The notes beneath the pieces were generated by a model. That model ran no database searches, was not told where the DNA came from, and saw nothing but the letters and a program-made list of their open reading frames with translations. A stretch of DNA of 64,000 nt. Source: Chitinophagaceae bacterium UBA1946. GTDB lineage: Bacteria; Bacteroidota; Bacteroidia; Chitinophagales; Chitinophagaceae. Where the stretch lies: contig DDEU01000088.1 of NCBI GenBank assembly GCA_002336815.1, positions 49,285-113,284 of the forward strand. The letters are read 5' to 3'. Every line of letters begins with the position of its first letter. The first letter of the stretch is position 1. Below are positions 1 through 10,292 of the stretch, in pieces. Both the position numbers and the translations under genes were made by a program.

Positions 1-1378
1 CTGGCCACAATCAGGCTCTGAAAAATGGCCTCCTTACAAGGATTATCCTTCCGGTGTAAAAGTATACGATCCATACAATCCTGCAGCCCGTGATATTTTC
101 TGGAAGTATTTGAACAAGGGGATTTTCTCCCTGGGCATGGACGGATGGTGGATGGACTCCTCCGAACCAGATCATCTCGATAGTAAACCATCCGACATGG
201 ATAACAGAACATTCCTCGGTTCTTTTCGGAAAGTTCGCAACGCTTTTCCTTTGATGACAGTAGGTGGTGTTTATGACCACCAGCGTTCTGTATCCGATAG
301 TAAAAGGGTTTTTATTCTTACCCGTTCTGCATTTGCGGGGCAACAACGTTATGGTGCCAATACCTGGTCAGGTGATGTAAACTCATCCTGGAATGCTTTA
401 AGAAACCAGGTATCTGCAGGATTAAATTTTTCACTTACCGGTATACCTTACTGGAACAGTGATATCGGCGGTTTCTTCTTATGGAATTTTAAAAAGAAGT
501 TAGAAGACCCTGAATATCGTGAACTGTATGTTCGCTGGTTACAGTTCGGCACTTTCTGCCCTATGATGCGATCGCATGGTGCCGATGCCCCAAGAGAAAT
601 ATACCAGTTCGGTAAAAAAGGGGATAAAGCTTATGATGCGATTGAAAAATACATCAACCTGAGATACCGTTTGCTGCCCTATATCTATTCCACATCCTGG
701 GATGTTACGGCGAATCATTCCAGTATGTTCCGTGCATTGATGATGGACTTTGCTCATGATAAAAATGCATTGGATATTAATGACGAGTTCACGTTCGGCA
801 AATCCATCCTGGTAAGCCCGGTTACCAATGCCATGTATATCAAACCTGTTATTACAGGAAAAGACACTTTACTGGTTGAAGATTTCAGCAGGACCAAAAC
901 CAAAGAGACCTACTTGCCCACTGGTACAGATTGGTATGACTTCTGGACAGGAGAAAAATTAAGCGGCGGTAAAAATACAGCAAAAGAAACACCACTTGAT
1001 GTCATTCCACTGTACATAAAATCTGGCAGCATTCTTCCCATGGGGCCGGCTGTGCAATACGCCGCAGAAAAAAAATGGGATAATTTGGAAATCCGTATCT
1101 ATCCCGGCGCTGATGGAAAATTTGTGTTATATGAAGATGAGAATGATAACTACAATTACGAAAAAGGAATTTATTCCACCATTGGTTTTACCTGGGATGA
1201 TAAAAAGAAAACGCTTACTATAGATGAAAGAAAAGGCCAATTCCCGGGCATGCTGGAAAGCAGGAATTTCAATATCATTCTTGTCAATGAAAATAAAGCC
1301 GGCATCGAAAATTTAATTTCCCCGGCAGACAAGGTAGTAACTTATGCAGGAAAGAAAATAACGGTAACCTTCAAATGA
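1..1378 (+). CDS. GH31 alpha-xylosidase-like glycoside hydrolase (5' truncated by window edge)
   Basis: The reading frame is open from base 2 and its start lies before the window, so about 458 C-terminal residues are visible. The GH31 nucleophile region is clear near the left edge (DGWWMDSSEPD), with the Asp at visible residue 52. It is followed by the acid/base region (NTWSGDV) and the downstream SDIGGFF motif. The WWMDSSEPD form is typical of Bacteroidota and Cellvibrio alpha-xylosidases rather than of alpha-glucosidases. The rest is the usual GH31 C-terminal beta-sandwich domains. In the family it removes alpha-1,6-xylose from xyloglucan oligosaccharides, which is inferred here from motif form and context. 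Its TGA overlaps the ATG of the next gene (ATGA), so the two are translationally coupled. A signal peptide cannot be assessed. Confidence 0.9.
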   Translation, partial: WPQSGSEKWPPYKDYPSGVKVYDPYNPAARDIFWKYLNKGIFSLGMDGWWMDSSEPDHLDSKPSDMDNRTFLGSFRKVRNAFPLMTVGGVYDHQRSVSDSKRVFILTRSAFAGQQRYGANTWSGDVNSSWNALRNQVSAGLNFSLTGIPYWNSDIGGFFLWNFKKKLEDPEYRELYVRWLQFGTFCPMMRSHGADAPREIYQFGKKGDKAYDAIEKYINLRYRLLPYIYSTSWDVTANHSSMFRALMMDFAHDKNALDINDEFTFGKSILVSPVTNAMYIKPVITGKDTLLVEDFSRTKTKETYLPTGTDWYDFWTGEKLSGGKNTAKETPLDVIPLYIKSGSILPMGPAVQYAAEKKWDNLEIRIYPGADGKFVLYEDENDNYNYEKGIYSTIGFTWDDKKKTLTIDERKGQFPGMLESRNFNIILVNENKAGIENLISPADKVVTYAGKKITVTFK

Positions 1379-3771
1379 GTGCGATGAAAAAAATAAAAGC
1401 AATTATACAGTTAGTCTGCGGCCTCTTACTGGCTGGCAATTCAACCCAAGCACAGGATAAGCTATACAGCAACGAATTTCCGCTGGCAGACGTGAAATTG
1501 CTTGATGGCCCTTTTAAACATGCCCGTAATCTTAACATTAAAGTTCTTTTAGAATATGATGTTGATCGATTATTGGCCGGTTACAGAAAGGAAGCCGGCT
1601 TGCCGGAAAAAGCAAAAATTTTTTCTAATTGGGATGGACTGGATGGCCATGTAGCCGGACACTATCTATCTGCCCTTGCTATGAATTATGCATCCACCAA
1701 AAATGCTGAATGTAAAAAACGTATGGACTATATGCTGGCAGAATTGAAAGCATGCCAGGATGCGAACGGGATAAACAACCAGGATTGGGCAAAAGGCTAC
1801 GTGGGGGCAGTACCCAATGGAAAAAAAATATGGAGCAGTTTAAAACAAGGTGATTTCACAACTTACAATGCAACCTGGGTACCCTGGTATAATGTTCATA
1901 AAATGTATGCAGGCTTAAGGGATGCATGGCTGTACACAGGAAACAACACCGCAAAAGATATCTTTTTAAAGTTTTGCAAATGGGGCATAAACATCACCGC
2001 ATCATTAACCGATACACAAATGCAATCCATGCTGGATATGGAGCATGGCGGCATGAATGAAATTTTTGCAGATGCTTACGAAATCACCGGCGAAGAAAAA
2101 TACTTAATGGCCGCAAAAAGGTTTTCGCACAAAATGCTGCTGGACGCAATGGCTGTTAAAAATGACAACCTTGATAATAAACATGCTAATACGCAGGTAC
2201 CAAAAGTAATAGGCTTTGAACGCATTGGCGAATTAGCAAAAGATGATGTATATAAAACTGCGGGCAATTTTTTCTGGGAGACAGTGACAACAAACCGCAG
2301 TCTTGCATTTGGCGGCAACAGCAGAAGGGAATTTTTTCCTGCAGTTACTGCTGCAACCGATTTTGTAAATGATGTGGAAGGGCCTGAATCCTGTAATTCC
2401 TACAACATGCTTAAACTAACGGAAGATCTATTCAGGGTAAATCCATTGGCAAAATATGCAGATTATTATGAAAGAACATTGTACAATCACATCTTGTCTA
2501 CACAACACCCTGTACATGGGGGCTATGTTTATTTTACACCGGCACGGCCAAGGCATTACAGGGTGTACTCCTCCCCTAACGAAGCCATGTGGTGTTGCGT
2601 AGGAAGTGGAATGGAAAACCATGGCAAATACAACCAGTTTATTTACACCCATGAAAAAGATGCATTGTATGTGAATCTTTTTGTTGCTTCAGAATTAAAC
2701 TGGAGAGAAAAGAAAATCAAGATTAAGCAGCAAACAATTTTTCCTGAAGAAGAAAAGACCAGCTTAACGATCACTGAAGGTGCTTCCCTTTTTTCATTAA
2801 TGATCCGTTATCCTTCATGGGTAAAGGAGGGCGCTTTAAAAGTATTGGTTAATGGCAAAGCCATTTCATTTACCAACCAGCCATCCTCGTATATAACTAT
2901 TAAACGTTTATGGAAAAAAGGTGACCTGGTTACAATAACATTGCCGATGCACAACAGCATCTGGCAAATACCCAACGTTCCCAATTATATAGCATTACTC
3001 CACGGCCCTGTTTTACTGGGTGCAAAAACGGGAACAGAAGATTTAAAAGGTTTAGTGGCAGACGATGGCAGGTGGGGACAAATTGCAGCCGGCAAAAAAC
3101 TTCCGTTGGATAAAGCGCCCATAATTATTGAAGATGATTTCAATAACCTAACCACTAAACTAAACCCAGTAGCTGGCAAACCTTTAACCTATACAGCTAC
3201 AGGAATTAAAATGATTAACCCGGCCAATGTTGTCTTCGAGCCATTTTATAAAATCCATGATTCCAGGTATATGATGTATTGGATGGCATTAAGCAATAAC
3301 GGCTACCAGGCTTACCTGGATTCAATTGCTATGGAAGAAAAACTAAAAGTAGCATTAGAAAAACGCACCATCGATTTTGTTGCTCCCGGCGAGCAACAGC
3401 CTGAAGCCGATCACTTCATACAAAAGGAACACTCCGGCACAGGAAACCAGCAGGATGAATTCTGGCGGGATGCCAATAACGAAGGATATTTCAGCTACCA
3501 GCTTTCTACCAATGACGAAACAAGCCTTTCGCTGCTGGTGAAATACTGGGGAGCCGAATGGGGCAACAGGAAATTTGACATCTACATTGATGAGGAGAAA
3601 TTAATTACCGAAGACAATACGGGCAAATGGAACCAGTCTGCTTTTCATACCGTAGAATATAACATACCTGATGCAATGGTTAAAGGAAAAAACAAACTAA
3701 GGGTGAAATTCCAGGCTCTGCCGGGCAATACAGCCGGAGCGGTATATTATATACGCTTAACAAGAAAGTAA
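1375..3771 (+). CDS. GH127/GH146 beta-L-arabinofuranosidase, secreted
   Basis: A 798-residue protein with an N-terminal signal peptide ending near NSTQAQ. The (alpha/alpha)6-barrel domain of the old DUF1680 family follows, then a C-terminal beta-rich region resembling the extra domains of GH146 enzymes. The Zn and catalytic residues known from Bifidobacterium HypBA1 (Glu338, Cys340 and a Cys-Cys pair) are visible as Glu338, Cys340 and Cys407-Cys408. Cys408 would be the thiolate nucleophile. Family members release beta-L-arabinofuranose from plant arabinans or glycoproteins. The start at 1375 overlaps the GH31 stop; an alternative ATG at 1384 (MKKIKA) gives a more standard signal peptide. The choice between GH127 and GH146 cannot be settled by eye. 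Confidence 0.88.
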   Translation: MSAMKKIKAIIQLVCGLLLAGNSTQAQDKLYSNEFPLADVKLLDGPFKHARNLNIKVLLEYDVDRLLAGYRKEAGLPEKAKIFSNWDGLDGHVAGHYLSALAMNYASTKNAECKKRMDYMLAELKACQDANGINNQDWAKGYVGAVPNGKKIWSSLKQGDFTTYNATWVPWYNVHKMYAGLRDAWLYTGNNTAKDIFLKFCKWGINITASLTDTQMQSMLDMEHGGMNEIFADAYEITGEEKYLMAAKRFSHKMLLDAMAVKNDNLDNKHANTQVPKVIGFERIGELAKDDVYKTAGNFFWETVTTNRSLAFGGNSRREFFPAVTAATDFVNDVEGPESCNSYNMLKLTEDLFRVNPLAKYADYYERTLYNHILSTQHPVHGGYVYFTPARPRHYRVYSSPNEAMWCCVGSGMENHGKYNQFIYTHEKDALYVNLFVASELNWREKKIKIKQQTIFPEEEKTSLTITEGASLFSLMIRYPSWVKEGALKVLVNGKAISFTNQPSSYITIKRLWKKGDLVTITLPMHNSIWQIPNVPNYIALLHGPVLLGAKTGTEDLKGLVADDGRWGQIAAGKKLPLDKAPIIIEDDFNNLTTKLNPVAGKPLTYTATGIKMINPANVVFEPFYKIHDSRYMMYWMALSNNGYQAYLDSIAMEEKLKVALEKRTIDFVAPGEQQPEADHFIQKEHSGTGNQQDEFWRDANNEGYFSYQLSTNDETSLSLLVKYWGAEWGNRKFDIYIDEEKLITEDNTGKWNQSAFHTVEYNIPDAMVKGKNKLRVKFQALPGNTAGAVYYIRLTRK

Positions 3772-3895
3772 ATGAAATTAAGATCTGCGAAATAACATAT
3801 TTGAAATATTCGCAAAGGGGATGGATAAAGCATTATCTGTACCTGGCAGTTATACTTTTATAAAAATAAAAATGGGTAAGAATAAAATACACTTC

Positions 3896-6511
3896 ATGAA
3901 AAAGATATTCGCAGCCGCCATGGTTTTTTGGGCAACTATTTCTCATGCCCAGGACTACAAGTCTTTCCCCATGTGGAATTACAAGTTGCCCTTTGAGCAA
4001 AGAGTAAATGATGTGATAAGCCGCCTTACACTTGAAGAAAAAGTGAACCAGATGCTGAATACCACACCAGCCATACCAAGGCTTGGTATACTTGCCTATG
4101 ACTGGTGGAACGAAACACTACATGGCGTGGCAAGAACACCTTATCATACTACCTCCTATCCACAGGCCATCGCTATGGCAGCCACCTGGGACAGCAACTC
4201 ACTGTACCGCATGGCTGATTATGCTGCAATGGAAGGAAGGGCCATTCAGAACCTGGCAATTCAACAGGGAAAAACCAAAGACAGGTACCTTGGGTTAACC
4301 TACTGGACGCCCAATATCAATATTTTTCGTGACCCCCGCTGGGGAAGAGGACAGGAAACTTATGGCGAAGACCCTTTTTTAACAGCCATGATGGCGAGGG
4401 CATTTGTAAGAGGTTTGCAGGGCGAAGATCCAAAATATTTAAAAGCAGCAGCCTGTGCCAAACATTATGCCGTACACAGCGGGCCTGAACCAGGCAGGCA
4501 TGCAGATAATTTCAATCCGTCTGCCTATGACCTGTGGGATACTTACCTGCCTGCATTTAGAGAGTTGGTAACAAAAGCAAATGTGGCAGGTGTAATGTGT
4601 GCCTACAATGCGGTGAATACACAACCCTGTTGCGCCAATGATTTTTTGATGAATGATATTCTCCGCAGGCAATGGAAATTTACAGGTTATGTAACCAGCG
4701 ATTGCTGGGCGATTGATGATTTTTTCAGGTATCATAAAACGCATAAAGATGCGGTAACAGCTGCTGTTGATGCTGTAATGCACGGAACGGATATTGAATG
4801 TGGCAATGCTGTTTATTATACATTATTAAATGCTGTAAAAGAAGGATTGATCAGCGAAGCGCAGATCGATATTTCCCTACGCAGGTTGTTTACCATCCGT
4901 TACAGGTTAGGCATGTTTGATCCGCCATCGATGGTAAAATATACCAATGCTCCGGAAACTACTTTAGAGGCACCCGATCACAAAGCGCTGGCGTTAAAAA
5001 TGGCGCAGCAAAGTATCGTGTTATTAAAAAACCAGGATAATACACTGCCATTAAAAAAGACAATTAAGAAGATTGCCATTGTTGGCCCCAATGCAAATAA
5101 CCGCGTTGCAGTTTTAGGAAATTATAATGGTGTTCCTTCAGAAATTGTTACCGTACTGGATGGCATCAAAGCAAAGCTGGGCGGGAATACAGAAGTGGTA
5201 TTCGAAAGAGCTACAACATTCACCAATGATACTTTACTGTTGTACACTGATGTCAGCGGGCAGTTAACCTGGGAGGGTAAGCAGGGATTTAAAGCGCAAT
5301 ACTTTGATAATGTTGAATTGAAAGGAGAAGCCGTCGCTGTAAGGACTGAAAATTCCATTGATCATTCCTGGCAGGAGGGAGAAGCTGTAATTGGAAATTT
5401 AAAGGCAACTAATTTTTCTGCCAGGTACAGCAGCAATTATACTGCAACGGCAGATGGAAATATAACTTTTGAAATAGACGGCGACGATGCGTACAGACTA
5501 CTCATCAATGACAAAGAAGCCATTAATGTATGGACACGTAACCGCATGGGCGCAAGAACTTTTAAATTGAAAACGCAAAAAGATTCCGTCTATAAACTGG
5601 TATTGGAATACTGGCAGGGTGCAGGTAAAGCTGATATCAGGTTGAGAACAGGGAATTTTGAACAGACTGATTTTACAGCATTGGCCAACAGGATAAAAGA
5701 TGCAGATGCGATAGTGTACGTGGGTGGCATTTCTCCACAACTGGAAGGAGAAGAAATGCCCGTAGATGCCCCGGGTTTTAATGGCGGTGACAGAACTACG
5801 ATTGCCCTGCCAGCAGTACAAACTCAAATGATGAAGGCATTGCAAACGACAGGAAAGCCTGTTGTATTTGTAATGATGACTGGTAGTGCCATTGCCATTC
5901 CATGGGAAGATGAAAATATACCGGCCATTGTAAACGCATGGTATGGAGGGCAAAGCGCAGGCACCGCCATTGCAGATGTACTGTTTGGAGATTACAATCC
6001 GGCAGGAAGATTACCGGTTACATTTTATAAAAGCGACAGCGACCTGCCGGGTTTTAGTGATTATGATATGAAAGGAAGAACATACCGTTACTTTAAAGGA
6101 GAAGCTTTATACCCTTTTGGATATGGACTAAGCTATACAACTTTCAACTACAGCAATCTGAGGTTACCCTCAACTGTTACGAAAGACAAAAAAATACCAG
6201 TAAGTGTACAGGTGACCAATACTGGCAAGATGAATGGAGAAGAAGTGGTGCAATTATATGTATCCAGTCAAAATAAAAATGTACAGGCACCAATCAGGGC
6301 ATTGAAGGGCTTTCAACGCATTGCATTGAAAGCTGGTGAAACCAGGATGATACAATTTAATTTATCCCCTGGGGACCTTTCACTGGTAAACAATGAAGGG
6401 AAGTTGTACCTGCCCAAAGGAGAAATAAGGATCAGTGTGGGCGGCGGACAGGCAGATGTTAAGAATAAAACTACCAGCAATGTTTTGAGTAAAACCATCA
6501 TTGTTAAATAA
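3896..6511 (+). CDS. GH3 beta-glycosidase (beta-xylosidase/beta-glucosidase) with PA14 domain
   Basis: I chose the ATG at 3896 (MKKIFAAAMVFWA) because it gives a clean signal peptide ending at SHAQ. An in-frame start at 3821 adds 25 residues without signal-like character. The mature protein has the GH3 TIM barrel with nucleophile Asp in VTSDCWAIDDF (residue 269 from this start). Next is an alpha/beta sandwich interrupted by a PA14 domain (about residues 460-590), then a C-terminal Fn3-like domain. At 871 residues it fits the PA14-bearing GH3 architecture. It probably removes terminal beta-xylose or beta-glucose from hemicellulose oligosaccharides in the periplasm. The exact substrate is not readable from the motifs. 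Confidence 0.9.
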   Translation: MKKIFAAAMVFWATISHAQDYKSFPMWNYKLPFEQRVNDVISRLTLEEKVNQMLNTTPAIPRLGILAYDWWNETLHGVARTPYHTTSYPQAIAMAATWDSNSLYRMADYAAMEGRAIQNLAIQQGKTKDRYLGLTYWTPNINIFRDPRWGRGQETYGEDPFLTAMMARAFVRGLQGEDPKYLKAAACAKHYAVHSGPEPGRHADNFNPSAYDLWDTYLPAFRELVTKANVAGVMCAYNAVNTQPCCANDFLMNDILRRQWKFTGYVTSDCWAIDDFFRYHKTHKDAVTAAVDAVMHGTDIECGNAVYYTLLNAVKEGLISEAQIDISLRRLFTIRYRLGMFDPPSMVKYTNAPETTLEAPDHKALALKMAQQSIVLLKNQDNTLPLKKTIKKIAIVGPNANNRVAVLGNYNGVPSEIVTVLDGIKAKLGGNTEVVFERATTFTNDTLLLYTDVSGQLTWEGKQGFKAQYFDNVELKGEAVAVRTENSIDHSWQEGEAVIGNLKATNFSARYSSNYTATADGNITFEIDGDDAYRLLINDKEAINVWTRNRMGARTFKLKTQKDSVYKLVLEYWQGAGKADIRLRTGNFEQTDFTALANRIKDADAIVYVGGISPQLEGEEMPVDAPGFNGGDRTTIALPAVQTQMMKALQTTGKPVVFVMMTGSAIAIPWEDENIPAIVNAWYGGQSAGTAIADVLFGDYNPAGRLPVTFYKSDSDLPGFSDYDMKGRTYRYFKGEALYPFGYGLSYTTFNYSNLRLPSTVTKDKKIPVSVQVTNTGKMNGEEVVQLYVSSQNKNVQAPIRALKGFQRIALKAGETRMIQFNLSPGDLSLVNNEGKLYLPKGEIRISVGGGQADVKNKTTSNVLSKTIIVK

Positions 6512-6582
6512 TACTGACGAATGCATTCAATCAGCAGATTGCCAGGCTTAAAAACAAATTATTGCACAACTAAAAATCAGAA

Positions 6583-7656
6583 ATGAAAATACTCTTGCCA
6601 ATACTCATTTTTACAATAGTTTCCACAGGTATAAAAGCTCAATACAACCCTGTAACTATTCCTGGTTCTGAAATAAGAAAAATAAATTCCAGCGTTGTAA
6701 GCGGGCAGGAATATGAGCTGCAAATATTGTTGCCCTCAGGTTATAAAGAAAGTAATAAAAAATACCCGGTGGTTTTCCTGATGGACTCCCAGTGGGATTT
6801 CCCGTTGCTAAAATCAATCTATGGTCAGCAGTATTATGATGGCTTTATACCAGAAATAATTATCGTTGGCGTTACATGGGCTGGCAGCAATCCGAACCCG
6901 GATAGTTTACGGGCAAGAGACTACACCCCTACCAAAGAAATGCGTTTGATACAAAGCGGCGGTGCCGATAAATTTCTTGATTTCATGAAACAGGAATTAT
7001 TTCCTTTTCTTGACGCCAATTACAGGGTAGACAATAAACAACGAATCTTAATGGGTTGCTCACTGGGAGGCTTATTTACACTATACAGCATGTTTACACA
7101 CACAGATATGTTTACAGGATATGTGGCAGCAAGTCCTGCTGTTGCCTGGAATAATGAAGTGTTATATAAATATGAAAAGGAATTCAGCCGGGAAAAACTG
7201 TCGAGCCCTGTTCGGTTATACCTTACCGTGGGTGATGTAGAAAGAGGACGTGAAATATTTACAAAGATGAGCAGTTTACTACAAAGCCGGCATTATCCCA
7301 ATGTATCAATCCGTTCAAAAGTTTTAGAAAACACCGGGCATTCAGGTACCAAAAGCGAAACCTACAACAGGGGGTTACAGTTTATCTTTGAGAAACCCGA
7401 CATTTCCTGCACCAATACCATTCTACAACTTTATCCTGGCAATTATGTTGATACGAATGGAAATTCAATTGAAATAAAAGCCGACAACAAACAATTGGCA
7501 CTGTATTATCCGGGTGAAGAAAGGGAACTTTTGAAATATGCAGGCAATGATTTATTTTATTCAAATGCAGTATTCTTAAACCTGATTTTTTCAAAAGACG
7601 GAAGATCATTCCAGCTCAATCAATTTGGCAGGAGTTCAACATTTAGCAAAAAATAA
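6583..7656 (+). CDS. Secreted CE1-like esterase (putative esterase D/feruloyl esterase family)
   Basis: A 357-residue alpha/beta-hydrolase with a signal peptide (first 19 residues, ending IKAQ). The nucleophile elbow is GCSLGG with Ser160. HSGTKSE near residue 256 supplies the likely catalytic His. The core matches the esterase family that includes Fes/esterase D and CE1 enzymes. About 90 C-terminal residues form a separate small beta domain, reminiscent of the C-terminal DUF3471-like domains seen on such esterases. In this locus deacetylation or deferuloylation of xylan is plausible, but this family also contains siderophore and other esterases, so the substrate is inferred only. Confidence 0.75.
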   Translation: MKILLPILIFTIVSTGIKAQYNPVTIPGSEIRKINSSVVSGQEYELQILLPSGYKESNKKYPVVFLMDSQWDFPLLKSIYGQQYYDGFIPEIIIVGVTWAGSNPNPDSLRARDYTPTKEMRLIQSGGADKFLDFMKQELFPFLDANYRVDNKQRILMGCSLGGLFTLYSMFTHTDMFTGYVAASPAVAWNNEVLYKYEKEFSREKLSSPVRLYLTVGDVERGREIFTKMSSLLQSRHYPNVSIRSKVLENTGHSGTKSETYNRGLQFIFEKPDISCTNTILQLYPGNYVDTNGNSIEIKADNKQLALYYPGEERELLKYAGNDLFYSNAVFLNLIFSKDGRSFQLNQFGRSSTFSKK

Positions 7657-7689
7657 CAGGCCGCATTTTTACTTCAGAAAAAAACAACC

Positions 7690-8700
7690 ATGAATCAAAC
7701 GGAAAAAAAATCAGGTGTTGCCATTGTTGGAATGGGCAACTATGCAACAGGCCAGTTAATACCTGCATTGCAGCAAACAGCACATTGCTACCTGGCAGGC
7801 ATTGTTACAGGTACATCATCCAGGAATAATGAATGGAAAGAAAAGTATCAACTGCCGGAAAGGAATATTTACAATTACGGAAATTTTGATTTGATAAAAG
7901 ACAATGCTGACATTGAGATTGTTTACATCACGCTACCTACTCACCTGCATGCTGAATATACCATCAGGGCATTGCAGGCAGGTAAGCACGTTATCTGTGA
8001 AAAACCAATGGCGCTTACGGTGGCCGAATGTGATAAGATGATTGCAGCGGCAGAAAAAGCCAATAAGTTTTTATTGATCGGATACCGTTTGCAATTTGAT
8101 CCTTATCACCTGGAAATGATCCGTCTTGCAAAAGAAAAAGTATATGGCGAAATCAATAGTATTGATACTGCATTTTCGTTTGTGCCCGTACCCGGCGAAT
8201 GGCGGTTGAACAAATCCAGTGCCGGTGGTGGTCCGTTAATGGATGTAGGCATTTATTGCATACAGGCAGTGTGTTACATAACAGGAAATGTACCCCTGGC
8301 CGTTACCGCACAAACGGCTCCTGTGAGTGACAATAGTAAGTTTATAGGCGTTGAAGAAACAATACAATTCCAATTAGAAATGCCAGGTGGAGTAATAGCA
8401 AATTGCCGTAGCAGTTACACTGAAGAGATCGGATATTTGAAAGTAAATTGCAGCAATGGTTGGTTTGAATTAGATCCAGCCTTTAACTTCGGCAATTTAA
8501 AAATGAATGCGTCAGACGGAAGAAATTTTGAAAGATATACCTCTTCACAACAGGCCACTCAACTTGATAGCATGGCACTTTCCATTCAGCATAACCTGCC
8601 TTCCATATCCTCAGGAGAAATGGGAAGAAGAGACATAATTATTATTGACGCTATTTATGAAGCCATGAAAACAGGCAAAAGAGTAGCAATAAAAGGCTAA
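7690..8700 (+). CDS. Gfo/Idh/MocA sugar oxidoreductase, GFOR/aldose-oxidoreductase-like
   Basis: A 336-residue cytoplasmic protein without a signal peptide. It has an N-terminal Rossmann motif (VGMGNYATG), the family EKP motif at residues 104-106 (catalytic Lys105), IGYR near residue 135, and the GGGPLMDVGIYC segment. That segment resembles glucose-fructose oxidoreductase and the aldose dehydrogenases related to it. Relatives oxidise C1 of aldoses such as xylose, arabinose or glucose to the lactone with NAD(P). Haloarchaeal xylose dehydrogenase belongs to the same superfamily. Given the pentonate enzymes at 16358-21627, I propose it supplies the first step of pentose oxidation. It closes the left + strand run and faces the gluconokinase gene convergently. 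Confidence 0.8.
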   Translation: MNQTEKKSGVAIVGMGNYATGQLIPALQQTAHCYLAGIVTGTSSRNNEWKEKYQLPERNIYNYGNFDLIKDNADIEIVYITLPTHLHAEYTIRALQAGKHVICEKPMALTVAECDKMIAAAEKANKFLLIGYRLQFDPYHLEMIRLAKEKVYGEINSIDTAFSFVPVPGEWRLNKSSAGGGPLMDVGIYCIQAVCYITGNVPLAVTAQTAPVSDNSKFIGVEETIQFQLEMPGGVIANCRSSYTEEIGYLKVNCSNGWFELDPAFNFGNLKMNASDGRNFERYTSSQQATQLDSMALSIQHNLPSISSGEMGRRDIIIIDAIYEAMKTGKRVAIKG

Positions 8701-8759
8701 ATACCTGCAGCAAATAGAAATCATAGTGAATCTGCCAGCATGCACCTGCTAACAATACT

Positions 8760-10283
8760 TCACTGATTTTTTTCCTGCAGTTCTGCAATCTTTGCAAATT
8801 CATCCCCCAGTTTATTACTCAGGCTTTCGAATATTTCAAAGTATTTTATATAAGTATGATGATGATTTTCGCCGGGAGAATAACTATCAGCAATTTCGAT
8901 CTGGCCAGCCGCCTCATCCAATGACTTGAATATCCCCATTTCTGTAGCGGCTAAAAGAAATGCGCCTGAACTTACACTGTTTGAATTCTTGGTTACATAC
9001 ACCTGCTTGTTAAACATATCTGCGATCATTTGTGTGCAAAACGGAATGGTTGCAAAACTTCCATTTACAGAAAGTGCACTGATATTCCTGTGTTCGGCCA
9101 ACATCTTTCCAACACTGTAAATTTCATACAATATGCCTTCAATAGTAGCTCTTATAAAATGCTCCCGCTCATGTTTAATATTTATTCCAAAGAACATGCC
9201 TCTTGCATCAGGATTCCAGATGGGCGCCCGTTCCCCTAACAGGTAAGGCAAAAACAACAATCCACCGGAACCAATGGATACTTTGGTGGCTTCCTGCAGC
9301 AGGCTGTTCATACAACTTTCCAGGTCATAGGCTGTCGCAAAATCACCGAATTGTTTTGCAAACCATTCAAACGTGCCTCCCCCACTGTTACTGGGACCGC
9401 CGCTTACAAAACAATTTTCTGTGATCAAATAATTAAAGATCCTTTTCTTTTCATCATGCAGTATTTTGTTGCCGACAACTCTTACGGCACTGCTGTCTTC
9501 AATAGTAATGGTGGCTTTATCACTATTCCATATACCGGCGCCTAAAGTAGCAAGGCAACCATCGCTGGACCCGATGAGTATTTTAGTATCAGCGCTCAAA
9601 CCCAATGAATTCTGGTACGCTTTTTTCAACGTGCCGGCAGTAGCAAATACCGGTACCAGTTGCGGTAATTTATCGGTAGTTATTCCCGCAAAATTGAGTG
9701 CCTCCTGCTCCCAGGTTACCTTGTGAATATTTAATATGCCGCTTGCACAAGCCAGGCTGTAATCTATCATATACTCTCCGGTTAGCTGGTGTATCACATA
9801 AGATTTAATAGATAGAAATTTACCTGCCTGCAGGAATTTCTCCTGGTCATTATTTTTCATCCAGGCAATTTTCAGCATGGGAGACATGGGATGAAGCGGG
9901 GTACCGGTGCTGCTGTACATTGCATCTGCAATGGAAGATCCCTTTATTTCTATGGCCTCCTTTTTTGCACGGTTATCAGCCCATGTATATGCATTGCCCA
10001 AAGGAACACCATGTTTATCTACTGCAAGTGTACTATGCATAGAAGAGCTGAAACATACAGATGCCACTTTATATTTTTTTGGGTGAATTATTTCATTCAT
10101 CAGATTTTTAAGCACATATAACATGGTAATAAAAATCTGTTCAGGATCCTGCTCGCTATAATCAGGCTGGGTATGAAAAGTGGGATAATAACCCTTCATA
10201 CTACCTATAGCAATACCGTTAAGGCCAAAAGCAAATATCCTTACAGCATTGGTACCCAACTCTATGGTGATAATACATTTCAT
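8760..10283 (-). CDS. gntK: FGGY-family gluconokinase-like sugar acid kinase
   Basis: About 507 residues from an ATG at 10283; a GTG two codons upstream is less likely. It shows the FGGY fold: the phosphate-binding start (ITIELGTNAVRIFAF), TWADNRA, TGTPLHPMSPM, and the C-terminal LLGERAPIWNPDARG and GGxxxS-type segments. The HPMSP and GERAPIWNP stretches match Bacillus gluconate kinase closely as I recall it, which favours gluconokinase over xylulokinase. It would phosphorylate gluconate or another aldonate with ATP in the cytoplasm. It lies 9 bp behind the AraC-type regulator, with which it is surely co-transcribed. A GntP permease at 22851 supplies a matching transporter. Confidence 0.82.
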   Translation of the reverse strand: MKCIITIELGTNAVRIFAFGLNGIAIGSMKGYYPTFHTQPDYSEQDPEQIFITMLYVLKNLMNEIIHPKKYKVASVCFSSSMHSTLAVDKHGVPLGNAYTWADNRAKKEAIEIKGSSIADAMYSSTGTPLHPMSPMLKIAWMKNNDQEKFLQAGKFLSIKSYVIHQLTGEYMIDYSLACASGILNIHKVTWEQEALNFAGITTDKLPQLVPVFATAGTLKKAYQNSLGLSADTKILIGSSDGCLATLGAGIWNSDKATITIEDSSAVRVVGNKILHDEKKRIFNYLITENCFVSGGPSNSGGGTFEWFAKQFGDFATAYDLESCMNSLLQEATKVSIGSGGLLFLPYLLGERAPIWNPDARGMFFGINIKHEREHFIRATIEGILYEIYSVGKMLAEHRNISALSVNGSFATIPFCTQMIADMFNKQVYVTKNSNSVSSGAFLLAATEMGIFKSLDEAAGQIEIADSYSPGENHHHTYIKYFEIFESLSNKLGDEFAKIAELQEKNQ

Positions 10284-10292
10284 AAACACAAT

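Noticed and set aside
8760..10283. Xylulokinase as identity of the FGGY kinase
   Set aside because: The TGTPLHPMSPM and LLGERAPIWNPDARG segments fit gluconokinase better, although the locus would suit a xylulokinase.
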